Positions 8,426-17,646 of a DNA stretch of 64,000 nt are shown one piece after another. The stretch's first letter is position 1. Each line of letters begins with the position of its first letter. The DNA comes from Fusibacter ferrireducens (lineage in GTDB: Bacteria; Bacillota; Clostridia; Peptostreptococcales; Acidaminobacteraceae): contig NZ_JADKNH010000011.1 of NCBI RefSeq assembly GCF_015352425.1, positions 62,001 through 126,000 on the forward strand, read 5' to 3'. The notes under the pieces were generated by a model. The model did no database searches. It worked only from the letters and a program-made list of their open reading frames with translations, and was not told the origin of the DNA. The translations under genes were made by a program, and so were the position numbers.

Positions 8426-9880
8426 GTGGCTATTCAAAATATATACTTTGTACCACATCCACCTATTATTATGAAAGAAATTGGTGGTAGAGATGTTGAC
8501 CATGCCAAGGATACAGTAATTGCTTATCACAAGATTGCAAAAATGATTGCTGAAGACAGACCAAAAACAATTATTTTTGTATCGCCACACGGACTTTCCT
8601 TTGATAATGGGACATGCTTTTATGATGAGACATACCTCAGAGGTGATTTTGAAATGTTCGGGTCACCAGAGATTACTTTTCATAAGAGCATAGATCAGGA
8701 AATGACAAAGTGTTTAGAGTCATTAATGGAACAAAATGATTTCACAAGCATCTTGATGACGAATGAACTCGTAAAAAATTATAATCGTTCTTTAAAATTG
8801 GATCATGGTGTTATGGTGCCTATGTATTTCATAGATCAGTACTATATTGACTATGAAGTGGTTCATTTGACACCGGGGGGAACCTCTTTATTAGAAAATT
8901 ACAAGATTGGCATGCTTGTCCGAAAAATCACAGATCAATTCGACGATTGTGTAATCGTATGCAGTGGTGATTTATCACATGCGCTTAAAAGTTCCGGTCC
9001 TTATGCGTTTCATAAAGATGGCCCCGTATTTGATCAAGTTATGCGTGACAGTGTAGAAAAGCAAGATGTGGAAATGTTGTTGACATTAGAAGATTCATTC
9101 GTTGAAAATGCTGCTCAATGTGGTCTCAGATCGTTTCTAATTGGTTTTGGAGCACTAGATGGCTATACATATAAATCGTCATTGTATAGCTACGAGGGGC
9201 CTTTTGGAGTGGGGTATATGATTGCCAGCTTGATGCCCGTTGAAAAAACAGATTCCTTTTATAAAACTTTTGAGGGTAAGAGAGATCAATTGTTTGAACA
9301 ACGCCTTAGTGAAGAGAGCCTGTACGTGACCCTTGCGAGATTGACGATTGCACATTATCTCAAGTCAAGACGAACACTTAAGCGAGAAATGTTTAAAGAA
9401 ATCGTTTTGAGTTCAGAGTTCTACCATTATAGTGCAGAAGAGGTTGAATTGTTTTTAGAAGCATTATCCCATGAGCGGAAGGGCAGTTTTGTTTCCATTC
9501 ATAAAAATCATCATCTCAGGGGATGTATGGGGACTATTGAACCGGCATTGAATGATCTGTATGATGAAATTGCATATAATGCCATTATTGCATCCACTGA
9601 AGATCCACGATTTAATGAAATCAATCCCTGTGAATTAAAGGACTTGGAAATCTCAGTAGATGTGCTCATGGCAAAAGAAGCCGTTGAGGATTTGGATGCA
9701 TTTGATGTGAATCGATATGGCATGATTGTGGAAAAGGGGCGCAAGCGTGGTTTATTGCTTCCCAATTTGGACAGTGTTACCACAGTGAAAGAACAGTATC
9801 GAATTTGCTTGGATAAAGCAGGCATTTACATGGATCAAGGCGTAAAGCTTTACCGATTTGAAGTCATTCGACACAAGTAG
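8426..9880 (+). CDS. MEMO/LigB-like plus AMMECR1 fusion (AmmeMemoRadiSam system)
   Basis: Protein of 484 residues with two parts. Residues 1-270 resemble class III extradiol dioxygenase/MEMO proteins (FVPHPPIIMKEIGG at the start; IFVSPHGLSFD; CSGDLSHALKSSGPY), a fold that often binds iron through His and acidic residues. Residues about 300-484 are an AMMECR1 domain with the hallmark LRGCMGTIEP near residue 364 and STEDPRFNEI. In many Clostridia this fusion sits next to a radical SAM enzyme; none is adjacent here. The biochemical product of the system is unknown. Start is GTG at 8426 after GGGAGG. A strong terminator follows, so it is likely monocistronic. Confidence 0.88.
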   Translation: MAIQNIYFVPHPPIIMKEIGGRDVDHAKDTVIAYHKIAKMIAEDRPKTIIFVSPHGLSFDNGTCFYDETYLRGDFEMFGSPEITFHKSIDQEMTKCLESLMEQNDFTSILMTNELVKNYNRSLKLDHGVMVPMYFIDQYYIDYEVVHLTPGGTSLLENYKIGMLVRKITDQFDDCVIVCSGDLSHALKSSGPYAFHKDGPVFDQVMRDSVEKQDVEMLLTLEDSFVENAAQCGLRSFLIGFGALDGYTYKSSLYSYEGPFGVGYMIASLMPVEKTDSFYKTFEGKRDQLFEQRLSEESLYVTLARLTIAHYLKSRRTLKREMFKEIVLSSEFYHYSAEEVELFLEALSHERKGSFVSIHKNHHLRGCMGTIEPALNDLYDEIAYNAIIASTEDPRFNEINPCELKDLEISVDVLMAKEAVEDLDAFDVNRYGMIVEKGRKRGLLLPNLDSVTTVKEQYRICLDKAGIYMDQGVKLYRFEVIRHK

Positions 9881-9929
9881 AAATGGCGATTCAATGGATG
9901 TAAGAAAATATATATAAAATTTAAGCGCT

Positions 9930-9981
9930 ATACCTATGGATTTTGAAAGACAGTTTGTTCAATATCTGTAGGTATTTTTTT
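9930..9981 (+). terminator. Terminator after the AMMECR1 fusion gene
   Basis: A long hairpin: ATACCTA and GATTTTGA on the left pair with TCAATATC and TAGGTAT on the right around a 12-nt loop, with three mismatches, followed by seven Ts. Confidence 0.85.
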
Positions 9982-10101
9982 GAGCCTTATAAGCACAAAG
10001 CGGTCATGGCGCCAGATAAAATATTTTAGAATCCATATTGGGGGGTATAAATTCTATGGTGATAAAATGAATTGCGAGATTTTGCAAAGGGAGTGAGTTT
10101 C

Positions 10102-11826
10102 ATGAAAGGCTATTGCTTAGTTAACTCGCAAAGTCTGAGAAGACATCTGCATGCTTATTTTGAAACATTCAATATTGAGCATTTATTTATTGAAGTAGAA
10201 ACGATTTTTGAGACCAATTTCAGAAAGCAATTGCCTGATTTTATTGCAATTGAGCTTGAACAGCACATTGTCGATCCAGTAAAATTGAATCGATTAATGA
10301 AAACACTGTTTTCTGATCCTGTAGATGTAATTGTTTTGACATCTGAATCCAGCACATCTTTTGATGATATTGAAAAGGGTTTTTTTAAGATCAATATAAA
10401 AACATCTGAGGAATTGTCAGATGGTTTTAAAACATATCTATCCATAAAAAACCTATATATGCAGGAAAAATTGACAAAGGAAAATGATATTAGTGCGTTA
10501 AAGAGAATACTTTTTGTTGATGACAGCCAATTACAGCAAAAGCAAATTAAAATGATTTTTAAGAATACCGGCTATCATATCGTATTTGCTTCAAATGGTG
10601 TTGAGGCACTTAAAATGATAGAGCAGACCATGCCAAGTTTGGTGATTACTGATATTCATATGCCAGAGATGGATGGCTATACGCTGTGTAAAAAAATAAG
10701 AGAAAAGTATCGGGATTCTGATCTGCCAATTATCGTCACCACATCCACTGTTGAGGAAAGTACACTTCAAAAAACATATCAAATGGGGGCAGATGATTTT
10801 ATTCCCAAGCCCATAACAGAAGATAAATTGATCAATAAAGTCAATAGATATTTTGATACAAAAAATAGGCATGAAAAAATACTTGTGGTTGATGACAGCC
10901 TCATGATTCAAAATGTACTTAAACTTGGAATCATGAGAAATGGCTACCATGTGCTTGTTGCCAGTGATGGCAAAGAAGGGCTTGAGACTGCAATTCGAGA
11001 AAAGCCGGATGTCATTATAAGCGATATCTATATGCCAATAATGGATGGGTATGAAATGATAGCGGCAATACGGAATACACCTGAAATCAAGCATACACCA
11101 TGCATCATTATGAGTTCTACAGATGGCAAATACAATCAAAAATTAGCAGAATCTCTAGGCGTTGAGAAGTATTTTGTAAAACCTTTTCAATTGGATTATG
11201 TGCTTCATCAAATAGAATACTATATTGTTGAAAAATATAAAGAATACATGATGGAAAACAAATATATGCTCTCTACGATCAATTCTTTAATCAAGGCTTT
11301 GGAAGAACGTGATTCTGGCACTAAAGGGCACACTGAGCGGGTGACGATTTTTTCCGGGAAAATTGCAGAGCAACTTAATTTGCCGAAAGAAGAAATTGAA
11401 AAGATTATTATGGCGGCCAAACTCCATGATATTGGTAAAATCGGCATTAAAGACAGTATTCTCTTGAAAAATGAAGAATTGACGGCTGCTGAATATCAAA
11501 TCATCAAAGATCACTGCAAAATGGGTTGGGGGATACTCGCGCCAATCAAATCTCTTGATAGTATACTGCCGATGATTTATCATCATCATGAACGCTATGA
11601 TGGACATGGTTATCCTGACGGTTTAGAAGGCGAGGCCATCCCTTTAGGGGCTAGAATCATAGCTGTGGCAGATACTTTTGATGCCATAATCAGTGATAGA
11701 CCTTATCGTAAGGGGCGTTCTGTAAAAATTGCCAGTGAGATCATTGAAGAAAACATCCATAAGCAATTTTGTCCAGTGGCTGCAAAAGCTTTTTTGGAAG
11801 TGCTTAAATCACTTAAAGAAATTTAA
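10102..11826 (+). CDS. Tandem-receiver HD-GYP protein (c-di-GMP phosphodiesterase type)
   Basis: Cytoplasmic signalling protein of 574 residues. Residues 1-120 look like a degenerate receiver fold without the acidic pair. Two proper receivers follow: phospho-site Asp184 in VITDIHMPEMDG and Asp308 in IISDIYMPIMDG, each with its conserved Lys (IPKP, VKPF). The C-terminal HD-GYP domain (about 395-574) has the HD pair at 442-443 (KLHDIGKIG), HHHERYDGHGYPDG with GYP at 503-505, and ADTFDAI. Such domains hydrolyse c-di-GMP. The ATG at 10102 after AAAGGGAG is preferred to one at 10072. No kinase gene is adjacent. Confidence 0.9.
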   Translation: MKGYCLVNSQSLRRHLHAYFETFNIEHLFIEVETIFETNFRKQLPDFIAIELEQHIVDPVKLNRLMKTLFSDPVDVIVLTSESSTSFDDIEKGFFKINIKTSEELSDGFKTYLSIKNLYMQEKLTKENDISALKRILFVDDSQLQQKQIKMIFKNTGYHIVFASNGVEALKMIEQTMPSLVITDIHMPEMDGYTLCKKIREKYRDSDLPIIVTTSTVEESTLQKTYQMGADDFIPKPITEDKLINKVNRYFDTKNRHEKILVVDDSLMIQNVLKLGIMRNGYHVLVASDGKEGLETAIREKPDVIISDIYMPIMDGYEMIAAIRNTPEIKHTPCIIMSSTDGKYNQKLAESLGVEKYFVKPFQLDYVLHQIEYYIVEKYKEYMMENKYMLSTINSLIKALEERDSGTKGHTERVTIFSGKIAEQLNLPKEEIEKIIMAAKLHDIGKIGIKDSILLKNEELTAAEYQIIKDHCKMGWGILAPIKSLDSILPMIYHHHERYDGHGYPDGLEGEAIPLGARIIAVADTFDAIISDRPYRKGRSVKIASEIIEENIHKQFCPVAAKAFLEVLKSLKEI

Positions 11827-12085
11827 CGATAATGCTTGATCTTTGCAATCAATCGTTCTAAAATGAGCATAGAGTAAAAATTGAGCATAGCGTAAAAATA
11901 GTAAAAGTATAAATAGTGATAATTAAAATATATAAATAGTGGAAATGTTAATTAGAAATCTAAATTGAGGAGACCTGCAAATGTATTGTCCAATTTGATG
12001 CCGTTGAATGAATTGTATATGAAAGGATCAAGGCGCATAAATCATGCCTTGGTTTAAGTATGTAATAAATTCGGAGGTGTTCAAA

Positions 12086-13261
12086 TTGAATAAAATGAGA
12101 AATGTGTACTTGATGTACAGCATTGTCTTTTTGCAGGGCTTCGTTTTCTATGGTCCCGTAGCGACGCTGTTTAGACAAGCTAGGGGTCTTTCTATGTCAG
12201 AAATCTTTATTATAGAATCCATTTCATGGGTGCTTATTATAATTTTAGAAGTGCCTTGGGGCTGGATTTCAGATAGATTTGGCTATAAGAAAACACTAGT
12301 GCTTGTAAATACGCTCTTTTTCCTATCGAAAATCGTATTTTATAAAGCACATTCATTTGAGTCTTTTTTATTGGAACGCATTATGATTTCTGTTGTTCTT
12401 TCGGGATTGTCAGGGTGTGATACGGCGCTTATTTATGGCTCTATTCATGAGGAGGAAGCTCAAAGTGTGTTTGGCAAGTATAGTGCTTATGGCGCTTTGG
12501 GGTTCATAATCGCCTCTCTGTTATCGACCTTTATTGTGGCAAGATCAATAGATGATACAGCGCTCTTCACAATATATCCTTATGCTCTATCCGCTATTTT
12601 AACCCTTTTTTTAGTGGAAGTTAAAGTTGAAAATCAAGAGAAATCCAATATTCTTAAAAATTTTAAACGGGCTTTTTCACATAAATCAATATTATTTTTT
12701 GTTTTGTCTATTGCTCTGGTGGTGGAAGTCGTGCAAGCGATCACCGTATTTTTAAATCAAGCTCAATATATGCGCTCGGGTATAGAGCCAAAATATTTTG
12801 GCGTAATTATAGCTGCGATTCAATGTGTTCGCTTACTTTCAGTTAAGTCCAATGCCGTGAGCAAGAAAATGGGTAGTATAAATGCGATCTCTATGCTTAT
12901 GGGATTTATTTTAGGAGCAAGTCTATTACTACTCTTAACGGATAATCCAATTTTAAGTATTGCGGCTGTGTTGATTTTGTCTGTAAGCGCATCCTTGATG
13001 GGACCAATTGAATTGGATGTGAAAAACAAGTGGATTGACACTTCAGACAGGGCCACCATACTCTCCATATATTCCATGGTGGGTGGCATTGTCGCGTCAA
13101 TTGGTAACGTGGCCATAGGGAAGGCAGCAGATCATTCTTTGCACGATGGCTTGGTGATCTGTTTGATCATGAGTGTCCTTGCGTTTGCTTTGTTAAAAGT
13201 GTACATGTTTCTGAATAAAGAAACACATCAAAAGGATAAGATAACTCAATTGAAAATATAG
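12086..13261 (+). CDS. MFS transporter
   Basis: Major facilitator superfamily permease of 391 residues, about 12 hydrophobic helices. The loop between helices 2 and 3 has the MFS signature form GWISDRFGYKKTLV. The substrate cannot be told; drug or sugar export are both possible. The start is read as TTG at 12086, 6 bases after a GGAGGTG site at 12073-12079, rather than the upstream ATG at 12044 which has no ribosome site. It stands alone between the HD-GYP gene and a convergent HD-hydrolase gene and ends at a shared bidirectional terminator. Confidence 0.85.
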   Translation: MNKMRNVYLMYSIVFLQGFVFYGPVATLFRQARGLSMSEIFIIESISWVLIIILEVPWGWISDRFGYKKTLVLVNTLFFLSKIVFYKAHSFESFLLERIMISVVLSGLSGCDTALIYGSIHEEEAQSVFGKYSAYGALGFIIASLLSTFIVARSIDDTALFTIYPYALSAILTLFLVEVKVENQEKSNILKNFKRAFSHKSILFFVLSIALVVEVVQAITVFLNQAQYMRSGIEPKYFGVIIAAIQCVRLLSVKSNAVSKKMGSINAISMLMGFILGASLLLLLTDNPILSIAAVLILSVSASLMGPIELDVKNKWIDTSDRATILSIYSMVGGIVASIGNVAIGKAADHSLHDGLVICLIMSVLAFALLKVYMFLNKETHQKDKITQLKI

Positions 13262-13271
13262 AGAACAGACA

Positions 13272-13312
13272 ACAAATCCCGGAAAGCGACTAAACTTACC
13301 GGGATTTGTTTA
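13272..13312. terminator. Bidirectional terminator between convergent genes
   Basis: An 11-bp perfect stem (ACAAATCCCGG / CCGGGATTTGT) with T-rich flanks on both strands, between the MFS gene (+) and the HD-domain gene (-). Confidence 0.8.
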
Positions 13313-13326
13313 AAATTGAATTAAAT

Positions 13327-13872
13327 TTAAGGTCTAAATGTTTTTAAGGCATCTAAGGTCTGCTGAACAAGGTCGTTGAGTTCCCAACCAAGCATTTCAG
13401 CACCATCCAAAATGACCTCTCTTGAACAGCCTGCAGCAAAAGACTTGCTCTTGAACTTTTTCATCACAGATTTAAGCTCTAAATCTTGAACGCTTTTTGA
13501 AGGTCTCATGATCACCGCTGCGCCTATGAGACCAGTCAACTCATCCACAGCATAAAGAACTTTCTCCATTTGATGCTCTGGTTTAATATCCACGCAAATG
13601 CCATAACCATGACTTGCAGTTGCACGAATAATACGCTCATCCACGCCTCTTTCTCTCATAATTTCCTGCGACTTAATACAATGTTGATCTGGAAACTTAC
13701 CAAAATCTAAATCGTGTAATAAGCCCACAATACCCCAAAATTCCACTTCATCACCATAACCTAGTTTTTCAGCAAAATATTTCATCGTCTCTTCAACAAT
13801 TTGGGCATGTTCAAGATGGAAAGGATCGTCGTTAAATTCGGTTAAAAGCGCCCATGCTTCGTTTCTTGTCAT
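13327..13872 (-). CDS. HD-domain hydrolase
   Basis: Soluble protein of 181 residues with a single HD-superfamily domain. The first His is in FHLEHAQIVEETM, the HD pair in GLLHDLDFG, and a later Asp in YAVDELTGLIGA. This is the compact uncharacterised HDIG-type family common in Firmicutes, distinct from HD-GYP. Such enzymes hydrolyse phosphate esters or nucleotides using metal ions; the substrate here is not predictable. The start ATG has an AAGGAGG site 7 bases before it and a good promoter about 60 bases upstream (13929-13956). It is transcribed alone, convergent with the MFS gene. Confidence 0.85.
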   Translation of the reverse strand: MTRNEAWALLTEFNDDPFHLEHAQIVEETMKYFAEKLGYGDEVEFWGIVGLLHDLDFGKFPDQHCIKSQEIMRERGVDERIIRATASHGYGICVDIKPEHQMEKVLYAVDELTGLIGAAVIMRPSKSVQDLELKSVMKKFKSKSFAAGCSREVILDGAEMLGWELNDLVQQTLDALKTFRP

Positions 13873-13928
13873 ATTAAATCCTCCTTGTACATTGGATTAC
13901 GTTATAGAATGAACTTACAGTTAATTAA

Positions 13929-13956
13929 ATTATACTACAATTAAAAAATGAATCAA
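13929..13956 (-). promoter_or_regulatory. Sigma-A promoter of the HD-hydrolase gene
   Basis: On the minus strand TTGATT, a 16-base spacer, and TATAAT, about 57 bases before the start codon. Confidence 0.65.
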
Positions 13957-14080
13957 AGTCCGGTGCAATTATTTTGAATGCGCTAAAAGGGCTAAAGATA
14001 TGGTATAATCATGTTGGTTTAAAGATTTATATGCTCTCTTTAACAAGCAAAATATATTATATTAAGGAGATATTCAAGAG

Positions 14081-14599
14081 ATGGGTTATTTTTATGAGAA
14101 TGTTCAATGGCTCTATATGGGACTGATATTTTATGCACTGGCAGATTTAATTGTGGAGACGATAAGATTAAGACGATGTGGGCATCTGATAGAAGCTTTT
14201 CAGATTAAGCAAGAAGGGGCATGGGGGATTGTTATTGTAAATGCCATTGTCGTTTTACTTAACATAAGTCTTGTCATAAAGACTGAAATGAATGCCTCGC
14301 TTTTTTCCTTAACATTAATTATGTTTTCTATACTACTGATATCAAGTGTCCGAACGGCGTTGAGGAATTTAAAGATTTATGAAGATTATCTTGTGCTACC
14401 GCTTTGCATCTGTCGTTGGGAACAAGTTATTAGCTACAAATGGGAACACATCGAAAGTGATCGTTTTACACCGTTGAGCATTTATATATCTGGTAGACCG
14501 AAGTTCTTATATAGACAGGGGAAAAAGAAGCGCATTAAAATTGAAGAGCAATACATATCCCGTATAAATACACTGTTAAGGGAAAAAGTGAGCCAGTAA
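14081..14599 (+). CDS. Hypothetical membrane protein
   Basis: Not recognised with confidence. It has 172 residues with three to four hydrophobic segments (about 9-28, 48-70 and 74-92, and possibly around 105), then a basic, soluble C-terminal third. The segment LKIYEDYLVLPLCICRWEQV followed by ISYKWE resembles the PH-like tail of small Firmicute membrane proteins of the DUF5673 type, but I would not assign it. An extended -10 (TGGTATAAT, 14001-14009) lies 72 bases before the ATG. The ribosome site AAGGAG is rather far (11 bases) from the start. It is transcribed alone. Confidence 0.65.
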   Translation: MGYFYENVQWLYMGLIFYALADLIVETIRLRRCGHLIEAFQIKQEGAWGIVIVNAIVVLLNISLVIKTEMNASLFSLTLIMFSILLISSVRTALRNLKIYEDYLVLPLCICRWEQVISYKWEHIESDRFTPLSIYISGRPKFLYRQGKKKRIKIEEQYISRINTLLREKVSQ

Positions 14600-14917
14600 A
14601 GTCAAAGGTCGTATAAAGATAGGGATAAATGCCCAAAAATACTTATAATTCAGTGAAATCAAAGGGTTTGGGCATCGTTTTTTGTTTGAAATAGGTGCAA
14701 AGTTGTAAAAAACATAAAAAATGTATGCTATTTTGTTTAAAATAGTGTAAAATAGCTGTTATATAGTGGTTTAATGCAAGAATGATTCCAAGTTTACTGT
14801 AAAAAGAACAATCTTTGTTGTATTCATTGTAGTTCTAAGCGGTATCGCTATAAAATGCCGATCAAAATAAAGTGGGTTAGTGGCATTAACCTATAGAATC
14901 TATGAAGGAGAATAATT
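14600..14917 (+). other. Intergenic region with terminator and probable promoter
   Basis: A 318-base gap. It holds the hairpin at 14629-14683 and an AT-rich stretch (14700-14780) that could carry the promoter of the WG-repeat gene, but no -35/-10 pair stands out. The AAGGAG site at 14905-14910 serves the next gene. No small gene seen. Confidence 0.5.
14629..14683 (+). terminator. Probable terminator after the hypothetical membrane protein
   Basis: ATGCCCAAA pairs with TTTGGGCAT across a 29-base loop; six Ts follow two bases later. The large loop lowers confidence. Confidence 0.6.
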
Positions 14918-17323
14918 GTGAAAAAAAATATTCAATCAAAGTTTAAAATGATAATCGTTTTTCAAATCATCTTCACGATGTTAGTGGGGACGATGTTGGT
15001 TCAACCTGTATTTGCAACAACTGAGGACATAAAAGTAGTTGAAAGCAGCTCGTTTGAAAATAAGACGCTGTTATCCGCTTCTGAAGGCCGAATTTTGTTT
15101 TCAAAGGATTCAAGTTATGGTTATTTAGATTATGATGGCAATGTGGTTATTCCAGCACAATTTGAAGATGCAGAAGCTTTTCAAGATGGTATTGCCAAAG
15201 TGAGCACAGAAGATGGTGTGGCATATATAGATTTATCAGGTAAAATATTATTTACTGTTAAAGGGCTTGCCGCTCAACTCAATCTGGATGAGGATGATTT
15301 TTATCTTTATGACTTCAGTGAGGGATTTGCCAGAATTGATAACTATGATAGCATTGGTTACATCAATACAAAAGGTGAATTAGTTATGCCTTTTGATCAG
15401 TACTATGATGGCAATGACTTTGGTGATCAACTTGCCCTAGTTTACGATGAGGATTACAATAGTTATTTTGTAAAAGTAGATGGCACTTTGGCTTTTGAAC
15501 CAGATATTGATTATGATTACTATTCTTTTTCCAACGGTAGAGCAGTGGTTTATGATTATGAAAGTGGTCAATATGGATATGTAAATGAACTTGGCAAGTT
15601 AGCGGTACCGTTTATATTGGATGATGCATTTGATTATCAAGGTGATATAGCCATTTTTGAAGAAGATGGGAAATATGGTATCATTGATAAAAATGGTAAA
15701 ATGATACTTAAGCCAACCTTTAGAAGTGTACAGATTACAGATGATGGCTATGTGATTGGCGACGACGGGCTTTTCATAATGATATTGACGCATGAGCTAA
15801 AACCTATCAGTAAAATGCTCTCGGATTTAAACCCAGAAATATATGAAAATCTTTATGTTGAATCCGAAGCAGATGCCTATGTCTTTAAGGATTTTTCAGG
15901 CAATACTTTAGCAAGTTATCCGGCGTATGATTATTTAGGAGATCACATTTTTGCAATTGATGATGGCAAAATAATAGATACTCATGCTGTAAAATCGATT
16001 CCAGAAACTCAAAATGCTTTTGAGATAAATACTAAGTATGCGTTTAAATTTATAGATAACACAGGCAAGGTAGTGCTTGATTTATCAGATTATGACAGTG
16101 TTCAATCTTTCTCAGAAGGCTTAGCAGTTGTGGAGAAAGATGGAAAATACGGTTATGTTGATAAAAATGGCAATGTGGCGATTCCGGTTCAATATTCGTT
16201 CGCTAGCGACTTTAGCAATGGAGAAGCTTCTGTTGAATTAGGTGATCAGAGTTACACCATTGACTTAAAAGGGAATCGAATGAAAGACGCATATGAGGAT
16301 AGTGATTCAGAGTCAAATTCTCATTTTTACACGATTTCAGAAGGCTATTATGGTGACATGGGGCTTGCCAATAGATCGACGAATCAAATTGTTTTACAGC
16401 CTAAGTATTCAAGCATTGATGATATGGGCAATGATATTTTCTTGTTGGAAAACGATTATCTGTACGGATATTATGATGCCCAAAATGCGAAACTTATAGA
16501 GCCTAAGTTTAACGATTTGGATATAGATACAGATGCAAACATTGTAATTGTTGAAACAGAAGATTATCAATATGGAATGTATGATCTCAGTGGGAAGGTG
16601 CTTCTTGATCCTGTATATGATTCAATTTACAGCTTAGATGATGGGTTATATGAAGTGGTGGATGAAAATCAATTATCGGGTATAGTTGACCGTATGGGAC
16701 ACATGATTGTCCAGCCTGAATATGATTATATTGATACTCATCTTACTAAAGATAATATTCTTATTGTGGGGATGGAAAAAGGCGATGTCAGTTCTGCACT
16801 GATTTACGATTTAAAAAATAAGAGAGTACTTAGTAAAGCTTTAATGGGCTATCCACAACAAGTGGCTGACAAAAGTATCGTGACTGAATCCGTAGATGGG
16901 ACTTCTAAGATTATCACATTCGCTGGCAATACGGTCTATGAGACTAAAGATACTTTTGTAGAGGCGTATGGTGAGTATTATCAGTTTGTGGACAATCAAG
17001 GCATTTACTATGTGGTTGATGATCAAGGAAAAGCTTATCTTAAGGACAACGCCTTTGATGATATCTATCTGCCAGTTGAATCAGGTCATATGATTTATAC
17101 TAAAGAAGGTAAATTCGGTATCGTTTCCCTAGAGGGTACTGTTAAAACCAGTAAATTGTATAATCGTGTCAGCTATATAAACGATGGTGTTATGGCAATC
17201 TTTGAAGAGGGTCAGTTCGGATATGTGGACATAAACGGCAAAGCTATTGTTGATTTAGGTGAATATGACTATTTATATAGTTTCCAAGATGGCTTAGGAC
17301 TTGTTATTAAAGTCGCTCAATAA
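14918..17323 (+). CDS. Secreted WG-repeat protein
   Basis: Exported protein of 801 residues. A signal peptide (about 1-34) has a basic N-terminus, a hydrophobic core and a VFA-TT cleavage site. The rest is about fourteen WG-type repeats, each of the form YGYVDxxGxxxIPxxYDxxxxF, for example YGYLDYDGNVVIPAQFEDA and YGYVDKNGNVAIPVQYSFA, spaced roughly 45-70 residues apart and more decayed in the C-terminal half. WG repeats build beta-propeller-like folds of unknown binding role. There is no membrane or wall anchor at the C-terminus. The GTG start follows AAGGAG by 7 bases. The protein is very acidic, as extracellular proteins often are. Confidence 0.88.
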   Translation: MKKNIQSKFKMIIVFQIIFTMLVGTMLVQPVFATTEDIKVVESSSFENKTLLSASEGRILFSKDSSYGYLDYDGNVVIPAQFEDAEAFQDGIAKVSTEDGVAYIDLSGKILFTVKGLAAQLNLDEDDFYLYDFSEGFARIDNYDSIGYINTKGELVMPFDQYYDGNDFGDQLALVYDEDYNSYFVKVDGTLAFEPDIDYDYYSFSNGRAVVYDYESGQYGYVNELGKLAVPFILDDAFDYQGDIAIFEEDGKYGIIDKNGKMILKPTFRSVQITDDGYVIGDDGLFIMILTHELKPISKMLSDLNPEIYENLYVESEADAYVFKDFSGNTLASYPAYDYLGDHIFAIDDGKIIDTHAVKSIPETQNAFEINTKYAFKFIDNTGKVVLDLSDYDSVQSFSEGLAVVEKDGKYGYVDKNGNVAIPVQYSFASDFSNGEASVELGDQSYTIDLKGNRMKDAYEDSDSESNSHFYTISEGYYGDMGLANRSTNQIVLQPKYSSIDDMGNDIFLLENDYLYGYYDAQNAKLIEPKFNDLDIDTDANIVIVETEDYQYGMYDLSGKVLLDPVYDSIYSLDDGLYEVVDENQLSGIVDRMGHMIVQPEYDYIDTHLTKDNILIVGMEKGDVSSALIYDLKNKRVLSKALMGYPQQVADKSIVTESVDGTSKIITFAGNTVYETKDTFVEAYGEYYQFVDNQGIYYVVDDQGKAYLKDNAFDDIYLPVESGHMIYTKEGKFGIVSLEGTVKTSKLYNRVSYINDGVMAIFEEGQFGYVDINGKAIVDLGEYDYLYSFQDGLGLVIKVAQ

Positions 17324-17646
17324 AAGGATTAAAGCAGAAAAACGACTGTAGAGACATTTAAAGACACATTTAAAGATATATTTATAAGCTCATTTAAAGG
17401 CTTATATCACAAATAGAGGCTAGGAATTGTGATGCATTCGCAGTTCTGGGCCTCTTTTTTTAGAAAAAACACAAGTATCTCAAAATCAAATTTTAAAGCG
17501 GGCAGAAAGCCTAAGGCTTAAAAAAAGGATAGGGTCTCAAATTTAACGTAGGCTTAACAAAAATTTATTCTTGAAGTGATAGAATCTTGGAGTAAAGCAT
17601 CATTATATAAAATTGACTTTGCTAGAGGCAATGGAGGAGACTAAAT
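17324..17646 (+). other. Intergenic region before the CheX-like operon
   Basis: A 323-base gap with the terminator at 17415-17461. The stretch before 17647 is AT-rich with a GGAGGA site but shows no clear promoter consensus. Three short related stretches built on CATTTAAAG occur at about 17350-17400; they look like local sequence drift. Confidence 0.45.
17415..17461 (+). terminator. Terminator after the WG-repeat gene
   Basis: AGAGGC pairs with GCCTCT at the base of an imperfect long stem and is followed by seven Ts. Confidence 0.8.

Noticed and set aside
9881-10101. c-di-GMP riboswitch before the HD-GYP gene
   Set aside because: The hairpin there is an ordinary terminator of the preceding gene, and the conserved GEMM core could not be found.
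12000-12060. Terminator-like AAGGC/GCCTT hairpin
   Set aside because: The stem is short and not followed by a T-run; it lies in the leader of the MFS gene and cannot be told from chance.
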